Part shown: piece after piece, positions 1-12,105 of the stretch
Numbering within the stretch: position 1 is the first letter of the stretch
How the letters are laid out: each line of letters starts with the position of its first letter
DNA from: Parus major
Lineage: Eukaryota; Chordata; Aves; Passeriformes; Paridae
Assembly: GCF_001522545.3 (NCBI RefSeq)
Contig: NC_031768.1
Span: 80,881,769-80,945,768, forward strand
Direction: 5' to 3'
Length of the DNA: 64,000 bases
Notes under the pieces: generated by a model
Seen by the model: the letters and a program-made list of their open reading frames with translations, nothing else
Told to the model about the DNA's origin: nothing
The model's database searches: none
Position numbers and translations under genes: made by a program

Positions 1-3000
1 GCACAAAGCTTGATAAAACCCCGTATTCCATAAACCAGGTGGAGGTATCACGTAGGTTACATTTGGTATGCACCTGACTCAGTTGCCACTAGTCTCAAGA
101 AGGTCTATTTTTGTTGTGGTGTAGTAAACCTGAGTTGATAACTGATACTGTTCAGCTGATGGGCTTGTCTGTGCTGGGAGAGCAGTCCGTGAACTGACAA
201 ATATTCAAGCATAGTACTAGCTTTTACTACTTAAAAAGAAAAAATGTAAAACATGTAAAGGTGGGAGGGAGGGAACAGAGGATTTTTAAGGGCCACGTAA
301 ATTCTATTGAAATTAAAAGCTCACTAAGAATATCTTCACTGAAAGAATGCATTTTGGGAAATTGCTTCCTTTGACAAGGGCAATATGAGCCTTTGGTTGT
401 GGCAAGCGTCCAATACTGTTTCTTGACCCTTTCTTTGTGAGGTTGCAGGGGAAGAGTGTTGGATGAAGCGAGAGTGCAAGCCACAACCAGAGGTTAACAC
501 TTAATTTTAGCAAAAATTATTATGTGAAGTGATGCACCATTACTAATTTTCAAAGGAAGTCCCACACCTAAATTGATACACTGGAATCCCTAATCATGTG
601 TGGAAGGTGTCTTTGGGTTCTTCAGCTACTTGAGTGTAGTGGTGCAAAATTACACATTACTTCCTATATGATTCAGCTTAAAATACAAGCTTGGGCAGTG
701 TGAGTACCTAAACAACAGTACTGCAGTCAGAGCATTCCTCAGCATACACAAACCATTTCCTTTTGGGTAAGTAATGCTGCACTGTGAAAAAGCATGCAGC
801 TCCTAGGACAGCATCATGTGATTGTGTTGTCTGTGCCACGATTCCCTGGGTTTGCTCTCTTCATTACCCTGGACTCTTCTTGGACTCAAACTTGCAGTAT
901 TCCTGTATGTTACCACTGGTTGACTGTTTTATTTTTGCTGTTTCTTTGCAAATGCTTCTTCCTGGAAAACTGGCAGCGACAATAAGTATCTCAGGTTCTT
1001 GGCCAAGTTTCCAGTCACATGGTTTCACTTGCTCATTCTGTCAAATTATTTACATGTGGTGTCCTAAGGATGCAATTTAATGGATTGCTAGTGAGGAGCT
1101 GACCTTCATGTCTTGGCTGCAATCCACATAGGTTACACAAACCTGCTACCTCATTAATGCAGTGGCTATTCTTGCAGCCTTTGGTTTCCTGATGGACAAC
1201 TTAATGAAAAAAGATAATGTTACACTGCTCTTGCAAAGATTTAAAGATGGTTACACTAGCATTGCTCACTTTACCTGCTTAGTTGCAGGATCCAGAATGA
1301 TTTCTGAACTTTGTTCTGTGTGCACAACACATAGGATTCACAAGGTGAGGATATGTTCTTCATGTCTTAATAGGTCTGATGTGCCACAATATAGGAAAAC
1401 TAGCATAGAGATATGTAGTTGATGACTTAGGCAATCTTGGTCAAAGTAGTCTTAACTCTCACGTTCTGGTTTCATACATATCAGCATTGTTTTGTTTCTA
1501 GTAGAGCCTCTTTGGGCATGCATTCCCAGGTGGTGTAATTACTTGAATTCCCTGCATTTTAGCTCTTGGAAAAATGCAGTTGCATCAAGCAGAGGCAGCA
1601 GTGGCATTGGTAGTTTGAGGAGTTTGGTGTTACCTTCTGCCCTTGCCTTCCCATGCTGCAGTACACCCACCATTCCTTTTCATGCCAATGCAACTATCTG
1701 GAGCAGCATACGGAGGTATTGGTGTCTTCATCAGGGTGTTGACACACACTCTCTGCCCTGGGTATGCTTTTCTGTGGGTCATTGTAGATGTTTGGAGGAG
1801 GAGGTTTGTAGTTCTGTGGGTTTCTAGAACTTCAGTTAGATTTGTGAACTGGTTTAGAGCATTTTCACCATAGCACAAAAACCAGCTGGCCAGGCCCATG
1901 CCAGAACAAAGCTGTTGCCTTGTTGCTGAAGTCTCTTGACTCATTAAATCATGCATCTAAGGATGCTGTTAATTTTGTGGGGGAGGAGCAGCAGTGACCC
2001 TTGTGCACATGGGTGGTGTTCTGAAGAACCATGTTCTTCTGTGTTAGGTCTCATGATACGGCTTTTTGGGGTTTTGCTGTGTGTAACCTTCTGACCAGGC
2101 AGCAGCAGCTCAAGCGATCCTGCTGTCTGTAAGGAGCTCTAGAGATTGTCCAATGTACTCCAGACAAATCCTTGTGCAAACAGAGCTGGAGTAAGATGTG
2201 GAACAGTTTTCTCCTAAGTTTGGGGGTTTTTTTAATTACTGAGACTACCAATATATTTTCCTTTGATGGAGCTAGTTCTTACATATAGGAAGTTGTATAT
2301 TACCCCTGCACACATATTCAAATACAATTTTATATTTAGTGGCAGAGTAGATTGGCAAAAGAGAGAACTAGGTACTAAAATGTTTCACATATGGTAGGTG
2401 AAAAGCTAATCACTACTGTCATTTTGGCAGTGCTCCTGCTTCCAGTGAAGGCTGCTCTGCTGTGAACTCTTACTATGCAATTCAGATTTCCTTTCTCGTT
2501 TCTGATAATGGTGAATGTTGCCCTCTGATGAGGACAATGAGGTGGCAGCTGTTTCAGAGAGACCTGCAGTGCCTTCACTGTAGATGCTGTGCCCCAGTGG
2601 ACATCAGCGAAGAGAGTAATTGCATCCCCCAAGAGTGAGATTGTTGCTGCTGTTAACCTTTCTGGGGAAACAAACATGAAGTAGAGGCAGGTGCAATCCT
2701 CACATGAGTTGGCAGCCAAGTGGGTGCTGTGTGTCACCAGGCAGTCACACTTTACTAACTCACAGTGGTGAGGCCCATTTGCCCTCCTGAAAATTCCTGC
2801 CTACTGAAAGTTCTCATCTCCAGAGTAGATTGTAACTGGATTAACTGCTGTCCCAGTGCTACCTCCTGGAAACAAGGAGATGATGAAATGGAGTTTATTT
2901 TAGTAGGTCCAATGAGAATAAATTAAAGTTATTCATTATAAATATTTATACAATAATTCTTACAGTGTAAATTGTTTATAAGTACATATTTGGAAATCTA

Positions 3001-3005
3001 TGCAT

Positions 3006-3050
3006 ATATGTATATAAAATGTATGTATTGAAATACATTTATATACATAT
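3006..3050. repeat. AT-rich inverted repeat (hairpin)
   Basis: Arms 3,006-3,023 and 3,034-3,050 are complementary over 17 pairs, with one bulged A and a loop of about 10 nt. The hairpin sits in a very AT-rich block (about 2,930-3,080). This is seen directly. It could extrude as a cruciform, but there is no sign of a microRNA-type stem with mixed composition. Confidence 0.6.
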
Positions 3051-3893
3051 TAACAATATAATTTAACATTTTTTAAAATGCATATTAGTAAACTGGGAGA
3101 ATAATGGAAAGGAGATGAGCTTTGTGTTGTTGACAAACTCATGAGATGGAGAAGCTATTCCCTCTTGAGAACAAATGGAAACAAATGTCTGGTCCACAAC
3201 AAATATAGTTGGCATGAATTGTTTTGTTAAAACCTGTGCTTACATCTGTCTTTCAAACTCTTACCCTTGAGTGGGTAGATTAACCTTGTCATGAGTACTG
3301 AGGCATGTGACATGCTTGGCCATGAAAGCAAGGATGTGAGGAGTTTCACAAGTTGCTGTCAACACTTAAGTGATGCAGCCCTCTGGGATGGGTGGCATTG
3401 CTGCCATTTATTCTGAGTGGCACTGCAGCCTCATTCACTCGGGTTTGATGGTACCTCAGATATCTCAGCCTTTTGCTATAGTCAGTTCTCTATTACCTGA
3501 AGTTAAATTTAGGTACAAATCACATCAGCCAAGATCCTGCTTATGATTTATTTTTTTCCCTGTGCTCTGGCAGTGCATTATGTGTGCAGCCTCCAGGTAA
3601 TGTTTGCTTCCATGGGTGTAAGGGAATAGCTGTCCCAGTCTTTCTTGAATTTACTGCTTAACAGTCAGTGACATAGCAGGAAAAACAAGGCATTATTTTG
3701 CTCATGCCCACCATCCACAAATGATATTTGGTTTTAATCACCATTTTGTTTCTAGTTCATGTGTCCGCAATACACAGGTTTTCCAGACTCCTTTTTTTTT
3801 TTTTCTTCCTATTTCCTTCTTACCCATATGTAGTACATTGCATTCAGTGTTTAGTGTGTGAGAAACCCTAGGATAATTCCCTGTAGTAATAAT

Positions 3894-3945
3894 GGGAATA
3901 TTAATATAGCTGGGAATATTAATGGGAATAGTAATATAGCTGTGG
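3894..3945. repeat. Short tandem duplication, 30 bp period
   Basis: The string GGGAATATTAATATAGCT at about 3,894 recurs with one change at about 3,924, and a shorter GGGAATATTAAT lies between them. This looks like a small local duplication with no apparent function. Confidence 0.6.
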
Positions 3946-4849
3946 GGAGGTGGTGATTCTGGTGGCTGCAGAGTTCTGCCTATAGCATCCCATCATTATA
4001 AAGAAAAAAGTAAGCTTGGAGGGAAGAACCCTCCTTGAATCTGGGTGGGGAAAGATGTGTAATAACACTTAAAAAGTAGACAAAAATTGTTCTTCATGTG
4101 CCAAGTTTCATGTATTTACCCTTTGCATTTTAAAACTCTTAAGCTGTACTTTCTATTTCCTAAACTTATGACACCTGAGGAAAAATGGATCTCTGTAGCC
4201 AGTTGCTTCAGATACCTCCAGTACAAGAAGTGGTGTTTTGCAGATGCCCAGCGAAGATGCAGTCCCAGCAGTATTACTAAAAACCAGCCTGTCACAGCTA
4301 AAATACAATAGTGCAAAAACCCATCAGCAGGCTTAGCAAACCCAGCCCTTCATACACGTTATGTCTACAGTGTTCTGTGTGAAAGCTATTATCCCTTGGA
4401 AAACTTGTTGACACATTTTAACAAGGAGAATCAAAGACTGAACAGTATCTCTGTAGGGTTCCCCTAATTTTAGTGCATTCATAATCATAGTCAATTGCTG
4501 CTCTCTCTTTAGTAAAGATAATATTGGAAGCCATCTGTAGGTAAATAACTTGATACAGTTTTAACTATTCACCCATTTTCAAATGGCCCAGATTTGACAT
4601 CAGCAGGTATGTTCACATTTCTGAGTCCAAAATGCAACGTAGTTTTGTGTTTCTTTAGAAAAAAAGTAAAAGTCATAAAAGAAACCCTAATTTTCAAAAC
4701 ATTAGATTTGTATTTTATTTTACATAAAATGAATGCATGCAGGTGGTTGTGCAATTCAGTACAGGGTTTGTTCAGGCAGGGTTTGTGGTTTCCTAGCCCA
4801 CCTGTTTTGCCTGCAGAGCAGCAAAGAGCACAGCTGTGTTAGCAATCAT

Positions 4850-5180
4850 AAATCCCGTTCATCTCCTGGCAGACTCCTAGGGACACAGCTGTAGGGTGAA
4901 ACCCGGGCTGGATGCAGCTGTAAGGGGAGGGATGGAGCGGCAGAGCTTGCCCTTGCAGAACCCGAAGCGGGCATACAGAGGGCCTCACTCGGTCCCTCCC
5001 AGTTGCCCTTGGGTCACGCTGCTCAAGCCTTTAGGGTAGCTGAATACTACGTGGTGCTGCAAAATGCGCCTTGGGGGCGTTGATCTCTGCTGGCTCTGAA
5101 ACTGGAGAGGTGCTGTAGCTGCCTTAGCTGCTGGCCCACCGTGCAGGTGGGTGTCGGCTAGCAGAGGGTGGCTCTAAGAC
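4850..5180. other. CpG-moderate, GC-raised block of unknown nature
   Basis: About fifteen CpGs fall in roughly 330 bp, including CCCGGG, GAAGCGG, CACTCGG and GGGGGCGTTG. The surrounding kilobases have almost none. No open frame, splice pattern or TATA box marks it as a gene start. It could be a weak promoter, an enhancer or an old insertion. Confidence 0.35.
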
Positions 5181-8100
5181 CGTTTATGTATTGCTGTAAT
5201 GTTTAAACACTCTACAGCGCGAATATTGAGCATGACGGCCTCAGTGCATCCTTTAGTGCCTAACACTTCATCTTTAGTTAGTAATTACAAGAAAGAAGTA
5301 TCTAGCAGAGATTTTTGTTTCAGCTTTCCCTCGCTGATTTTTTTTTTTTCTCCTCTGGCATTATTCTACCAGGTAATAATCAAATATAGTTAAATTTAGG
5401 AAGACAGGTTTGAAATAATGTTGGTGTTGATTGGGAACTACTTCTGCCTAGGACCAAGGTATTTAAAATAAATAATTGTCTAAGTTGTCATTTATTAGAG
5501 ATTGAAACATAAGACACTAGTAGTGAATGGAAGCAATTTCCTTGAACTTCAGACACTAGATGCCTAGTGTGTGCTTGGGCTTTCCTTGCACTCTGTGGAG
5601 AGCACTGCACGCATCCCAGGTTTGATTTTAGTACCTCTTACCCTAATTCAGAATCTCAGTTTAGAGAACACAAGCTAGCGGGAGCTTGAGCCCAAACAGC
5701 ACTTGTGCGTGCATAATTATTCTCACTTGGGGTCCCACTATGTGTGACAGGTAATGACTAGATAGTTAATTATGTGAGCAGTTTGTGTAGGAATGGGCTC
5801 AATTCTTGTGTCTGTGTTGCAGGAAGACTAATTAATTTGTCTCTTGAGATGTTCGTTCCTTTCTGTTGACCACAGAGGAAGTAGAGGGTAGACTAGTTCA
5901 GACTTAACATATCTGACCTCCACATCTAGCTGAGATACAGCTTAGCTGCTGTGCCTGCAGGCTGCTGCTGCTATCAGGTAATCCTCTGCTTCATCTTTGA
6001 AGGTCTGCACACACTTAGATTTTATGGATCCAAGTTCACATCTAAGGGAATAAACTGTAACAGTTAAACTCATATAATTAGTAGACAGTCATTAGCTTTT
6101 CTGAAATCAGTGGAATTCTACATAGGACCATGTGTGCATGAATAAGTAGTTCAGGCTGTTGTTGACTGGAGACCTCTTGAGAAGCTTTACAAAATTAAAG
6201 GTAGTAATGAATGATGATGAAAAATGTTTCATGTTCTAATATATAGTGATTTATATTCTGAATTAGATGTTGTGTTCAGAACTTTCCTACATATCTTTAA
6301 GTAGTTTTGAAAGGTTTGAACTAAAATTTAAACATTTCTGTTCTTGATTTCAGTTTACCACTCAGAAATTATTTTTAAAATGGAATTTTTATCTCAAGCT
6401 CTTTAATTAAAAAACCCAAACACCCGAGTACCAGCAGTATTGAACTATTGCAGAAGTATAGCAGAGAGGCAGCCTTAGTATTTACTAGAGTAGGTAAAAT
6501 TCCTCTTTGTTTGCCTAAATAGAGCAACTTAGGGGCCAACTCAAGCAAAAAATTGAAGAGGCATCTTCACAAAGGCTACAAACAGCAGATGACATCTGGC
6601 TTTCTCTTCCATAAAAGGCAGGCAGTAATGAACATGAACAGGATTCACTTCCTCGTCATTGGCAGGTATAAAGCCTTTTGAACCTGTTTCCAAAACTGTC
6701 CGTAGTGCAAGAAGTGTGTTTGATGTATGTAAACACAGAGACATGCCACAGCAATGATTAAGGGATTAGAGGAAAAGGGTCAGGAGGATAAGAGAAGGTT
6801 ATTACAAGCATAAGGGTGTATTCATGACACCAGCATACACTGTGGTTCTTCTGGAAGTTTCCAGTCTACACCAGACTATACAGAGCTTTCTGCAGGATTT
6901 AAGTGTGCCCAGCACTTGTTCTCTGCTTGAGGTTAGTAAGATGGAAAATCCTGTGTGTATTCCTTGTTGTAATGACCTGTTTGTATACAGATGGGCTTTC
7001 AAGTTATGGAAATGACCTGTGACTTATGAAATAGCCTCTTCCTGTTTGCAATAATGCAATGAAATATTGAGTCATCTCTGATCCTTGAGCCTTCCCTGTA
7101 CAAACTCTTTGTTGTTTGTGACCTGTCCTCTGGGATATGGATTGATGCTAGTGGACAACTGTTTTCACTTGAACTGGTCTCAGTTTTACCAGTTTTGGAT
7201 TAATTATTGCTCTTTCCTAGGGAAAAGGTTGATCCACATCACTGATGATTTGAATTGTAATAATTTACTGAAAGATTACCTGTGTATAGTTAGGTTTAAA
7301 TTAATGAATTCTTGATTTAGGGGATGACTGCATTTACTGTGTGTAGCTAACTGTCCTCCCACAGAGTAATGAGTCCAGGATTCCACAAAGTACTGGATTC
7401 ACATGGAAAGTACATACTGTAATGCTCCACCAGATTATATTTCACTGCCCTAATGCCAGTGAAATCTCAGCAATATGACATCTGACCCTTCAAGGGAAGA
7501 AATAGAGTAGGTGCCTGAAAACATAACACGAAATCTTTTGTGCGGTATTTCATTGGGTATTTTATCCTTTCTTTACAGAATATATCTAGGCTTAGGTAGA
7601 GCAGGTTGGATGGCCCTCACAGTGGTTAATTTTAGTTTAATTTTTACATAATGTCTTGGCTGAAGAGCTTCATTTCTAGTGGCTGTGCGGACTGCTGGGT
7701 GTGCTGCCAAATAGCTGGAGATTGCAGAATGGTGTTGTTGTTAATATGCTTCTGCCAGAGAGACATTCCTGTTCATCTCTGAGACAGCGTCATAAATCAC
7801 TTACTGGTCCTGCCCATCGCTGGACCCAGTGGGAACTCAAGCATAATGTATATGCCAGTTTACTGCCACCGTGCCTTCCTAGAAGCTGCTCATTTTAGCT
7901 GTTATCCTACAAAGAGGGAGGAGAGAAGGTGGAACAAGCCAGATAAAACAGCCAACAGTTTTCCAGGTTTGAAATGCAATGTCTTTAAATATTGACAACT
8001 GACAGTTGCGACATCAAGGCACAAAATTTTGCAGTCTTTGACAAGTTAAATACAGATGCAACATGAGGCATTTTCTTGTGGAACATTTTAATGGCTATTC

Positions 8101-10299
8101 TTGGTTTTCCCAGTGAGGTCTTACTTTCATAGAGCAGAGATTTGTCACCAGTTAATTGATTTGTCTTAACTTTCTGCCAAAATCAACAAGGAAGGAATTG
8201 ACAGGATGGACTTTGGAAACAGGGGAGTTGTGACATGTTTGAAGAGAACACATGCTCAGAGGAGGGTCTACTTCCCTTTCAAATAGCAAAACAAGCTCTG
8301 CTCTTTCCTGCATGTATCTTGTCTCTGCCTTGCAGCAGTGCCACAGAGATGCTTCATCTTGTGAGAAGGCAAGGGAAAGAGATTTACTGAAGAACAGCCT
8401 TGCACATGCTATTGCAACTTCAGTCATTCTATTGAGTTGAGCTAAGGCAAGTATTAAAGCAAGTTGAGACTGTAAGGATCAGAAGTCTCTGCAATTATTA
8501 CAGGGTCTGTTTTTCTACTGACATGCTGCAGCTTCTATGACAAAGGAAAGAAATACATATTGGTACAACAGTACAGAAAAATATCACCCTGCTGCCTGGT
8601 CATGGGTGACATGGGGCAGACATGTCAATCTCCTGAGAGAAATCAACAGTGCAAATCTTAGGTGGTTGAAAACTGCCATTTTTTTTAATACTGAAAGATC
8701 AAACAGTGGAAGATGTGAGACAGTGCCCAGAGAAGTTCTATCTTTCAGAAATGTAACTGAACACAAGTAGCCAGAGGTTCAAGAACTAACTTAAAACAGA
8801 TGATATCACTTCTCTTCCCATTCTTCTCCTCACCCTTCTGTGAAACACTACAACCAAAACCAACAGCACACCATGTCTTCCCAAGCCTCAATATTCACTC
8901 ACACATAAAGAAGTGAAGCTTTTTAAAATCCCCTTGACAACTGGTACAAAGAAAACTGTTTAGCTATGAGTGGAATGTCCTCTTATAGCCTTGTGTTTTT
9001 TAGGCCAAAAGCTAACAAGTTGAGCTATGAGCTCCTATTACTACTTCTGTTCCTCCACAGTAAGGATCTGGAGTGCTTTAAAAATGCTGAGAGCATGACA
9101 GTGATTGACAAGAAAATAAGGAATGTAAGGACGTACTGTGCTTTTTAAAATTTTAATTATTTTTGTAAAACAAAACTGATAGTGATGGAGGTCCTGCATT
9201 TGCAATTTGAACCAGGAACCACGGCTGTTTTCTCAACCATGACCCTTACACACTGCCTTGCACCCTTATATAGGATCACCTAATTTGGTAAAATCCCAGA
9301 GTAACTTTAGGGAGGAAGATCCTAAGAAATTAAACAGTTGCTTGAACCATTCATGTTTTAACTTTTCCTCAGTGAAAGCATGTCTTAATTTCAGTGTGCG
9401 CAGTGCGTGTGTGAGGCTCTTTCCATCATTTTTATTACTGGATGTGTGCAGTGATGGATCTCCAAGCATATGGATTTGGTTCCAGTTCACTGTGGGCATA
9501 TGACCACCTTGCCATTGAATTGTGTCTGGTATGGAGTTCATATGCGTTTTTTAACAGTTGGTAGCTGATACCTAATCTGACATGAAGTGACAATGGGACA
9601 GAGTACAGTAGTTGTAATCACATTAAGTGTGTCAGTAAGAAATCAATAAAATATTAGAGAAATTTTAACTGACAGCATGAATGAAAGCTGGATCTGCACC
9701 TTGGGTAGCAGGTTATGGTATAACTGGTCCGATGCCAAGGGCCCTAATATTGGATTTATTGTGTCATTAAGCCATGGCCAGAGAGGGGGAGGAGGAGGCT
9801 GAACTGTTTCTCTTACAGTTGCTAAAAAAGGAAAACACTGCCACTGGTATGTTCTTCTCAGTGAAAAAGCCAGTGCTGTGTGAAAACTGCTGTTGGAGAT
9901 GATTTAACCATCATCTGTATGCATGTTAAATCTTCAAAATACTCTGTAACTGCATAGAGATGGGAAAAACAGTGTGAAACTGCTAACATGTAAAAGCAGG
10001 GAGATGTAAGGATGTGTTACAAGCATTCGTATAACTGCACTTATTGAACTGAGCTTGTACAGTTCTTATCTGCTTGGATCATTTAACTGGCCAAAGATCA
10101 AAATGTACTCTTAGTATTCCACAGACACCTATGCCTAGTAATGACAGGGTCCTCCAGTGACATGTGAACTATGTTAAAATGTTAGCTAAATAATAGCTGG
10201 GTGTTTTTCTGGTCAAAAGAAAACTAGACCTTCATTAAATTACAAGATAAGCTTAAAAAAAATTACTTTTTTCATTATGTGACCTGGTTCTCTGCTGTG

Positions 10300-10380
10300 G
10301 TTACTCGGTAACTGAATAATTTAGATCTGCTAATTTATTGACTTAACTGAAAACACAGCCTAAATCATCTAAAACGTAGA
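10300..10380 (+). repeat. Diverged repeat, copy A (partner at 12,030)
   Basis: The block from about 10,303 to 10,378 aligns with 12,032-12,103. Shared strings include AATTTATTG, ACTGAA and CCTAAATCAT followed by TAAAA. A few indels separate the two copies. It is probably an old dispersed element, as no known family is recognised. Confidence 0.5.
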
Positions 10381-12029
10381 TCACAGCTTTGTTTTTCATC
10401 AGTCTGTTGAAATTTTAAGTAAATTAGGTAAATGTGCTTTGTGAGATTCATGCATACATGGGGCATGAGATGTGCTTACTTCATCAGCTCACAAGCTGGG
10501 TCACAGTATGTGAGAGAAAACAGCTCTGGGGTGGAATCACCAGCCTCTCGCACCCATCTCCACAGTGACTACCTACATCCCTTGCATTACACAGGCTCTA
10601 CATCCCCAATAAAGTGACCACAAGAGATTGCTATCTTGCAATACTGACAATGCAGTTGTTTATATAGTGTATAAACATGCTTGTGCACTCTGGATGCATT
10701 AACATGCCTTCATTTACCCGCATAAGTCAACACAAGACACAAAATTGCCAGATGTCTTCACCTCTAATGAACACCTACGTGGACACACAGCTGCTTTGGA
10801 ACAGGACAAAGCAGGCACTTAGAGAGCCTCTAAACCGACTGCCACAGGGCAAAGCATCCCCAGCCATGGGCCTCCTTCTGCAGCTTGCAGGGGGAGTACC
10901 CGCTCTCCTCATGTGCACTATCTACTGTGTTCCCTGGAACATGGTGTGTAACAAAACATACAGGCTGTTGTTTTGGCACCAGGGAAGATGCTGCCTCTGT
11001 CTTGGATGCTCCAGCTGTGGTGGGAACCCTGGAATGGGTTCTTTGCTTTTCTTTGGTGCAGTTAAGCATGATCAGTTGAGTGAACCACTTTAAGGACAGG
11101 ATGGACAGCGAGAAGGGTTTGGGATAAAGAACCTAAATTAACAACAAGTTAATTTAGAAACTTTCTGTTCTGAATAACTTCAACAGTTCTCTGTTGTTAT
11201 TGTTGGGGTTTTTAAAAAGTATTCCTTTATGTTTAAAAAAATCTGATTGCTGGAGAGCTTTGTGTTTTGGGATGTCTACTTCATGGGAAAATTGGAGGTA
11301 AGTCTGCCTCAAAGATCTGCTGACTCCACTAGAGTGCTAATATAATTATATATATGTTTATTACCTCCGAAATGAGGAGGTGCCTGCTTTAAGGTATATT
11401 GCAGGATTATAATGTAGTTAATTGCTGGAGATGCTGTTCCTCTGCCCTGTGCTTAGTGGATTTGCACTTAGTAGATTTGAAAGCTTACATGATGAGAGCA
11501 AAATGCCAAACATGAAGATTTGAATGTAAACCCACTGCTAAACTTTGGCCTGGAAGCATCAAGTTGTTCTTCTGATCATTCTCAAGTACAGGTGAGTACA
11601 GAGGTAAAGAGTAATAAAAGGGCAAGGCAAAAGAAAAGGACTCATAAAGCACCTCAGTAGAGCTACCCTGTTGGCCTGTATCAATGAGTCTGAGTTTTGC
11701 CCTTTTAAATGCTTGTGCTTTTGCACACTTTGCACCATGGGCCCTTTATAAAAGATGCAGAGCTTGAACAAGGCATATTTGCAGCTCCTCTACCTATTTA
11801 TAAGCTGGTGTGTACACTTTTCAGGGTTTCACATGGTGTGAGTGAAACAAATTTATTCCTGATGGAAGCGGCAAGGGGAAAGGGCAAAAGGAGAAGCCAT
11901 AATTTCTGCTATCAGGAAGAAAATGGAGATAGAGAAAATCTAAGATTTTATTTGAGCAACCTACTAATGTGTCTGCTTGCTACTGTATATCACCAGCTCA
12001 TCAGCATGTATATATTCTGCTTATTCACT

Positions 12030-12105
12030 GTATTTACTGGGTGACTGGATAATTCTGCAAATTTATTGGCTTCACTGAAATTGCAACCTAAATCATATAA
12101 AATGT
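12030..12105 (+). repeat. Diverged repeat, copy B (partner at 10,300)
   Basis: Same orientation as copy A and about 1.7 kb downstream. It has the same order of short matching blocks (TACTGGGTGACTG, AAATTTATTGGCTT, CCTAAATCATATAAAA), with a gap of about 6 nt relative to copy A. Confidence 0.5.

Larger units (their letters stand above)
1..4849. other. Intergenic DNA, no supported gene
   Basis: AT-rich sequence with many short open frames on both strands. None exceeds about 120 codons, and none shows a recognisable domain or a run of phase-compatible splice sites. By synteny with other vertebrates this should be part of the RAB30-PCF11 interval, possibly carrying non-coding 5' sequence of RAB30, but nothing in the sequence proves it. 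Listed separately are an AT-rich hairpin near 3,006 and a small tandem duplication near 3,894. Confidence 0.6.

Noticed and set aside
2375..2737. 120-codon minus-strand open frame
   Set aside because: Not similar to any transposon or host protein I recognise. Length is within chance expectation.
10677..11093. 138-codon + strand open frame with Cys-rich end
   Set aside because: Long for this AT-rich region, but no known fold or signal pattern and no supporting splice or promoter context.
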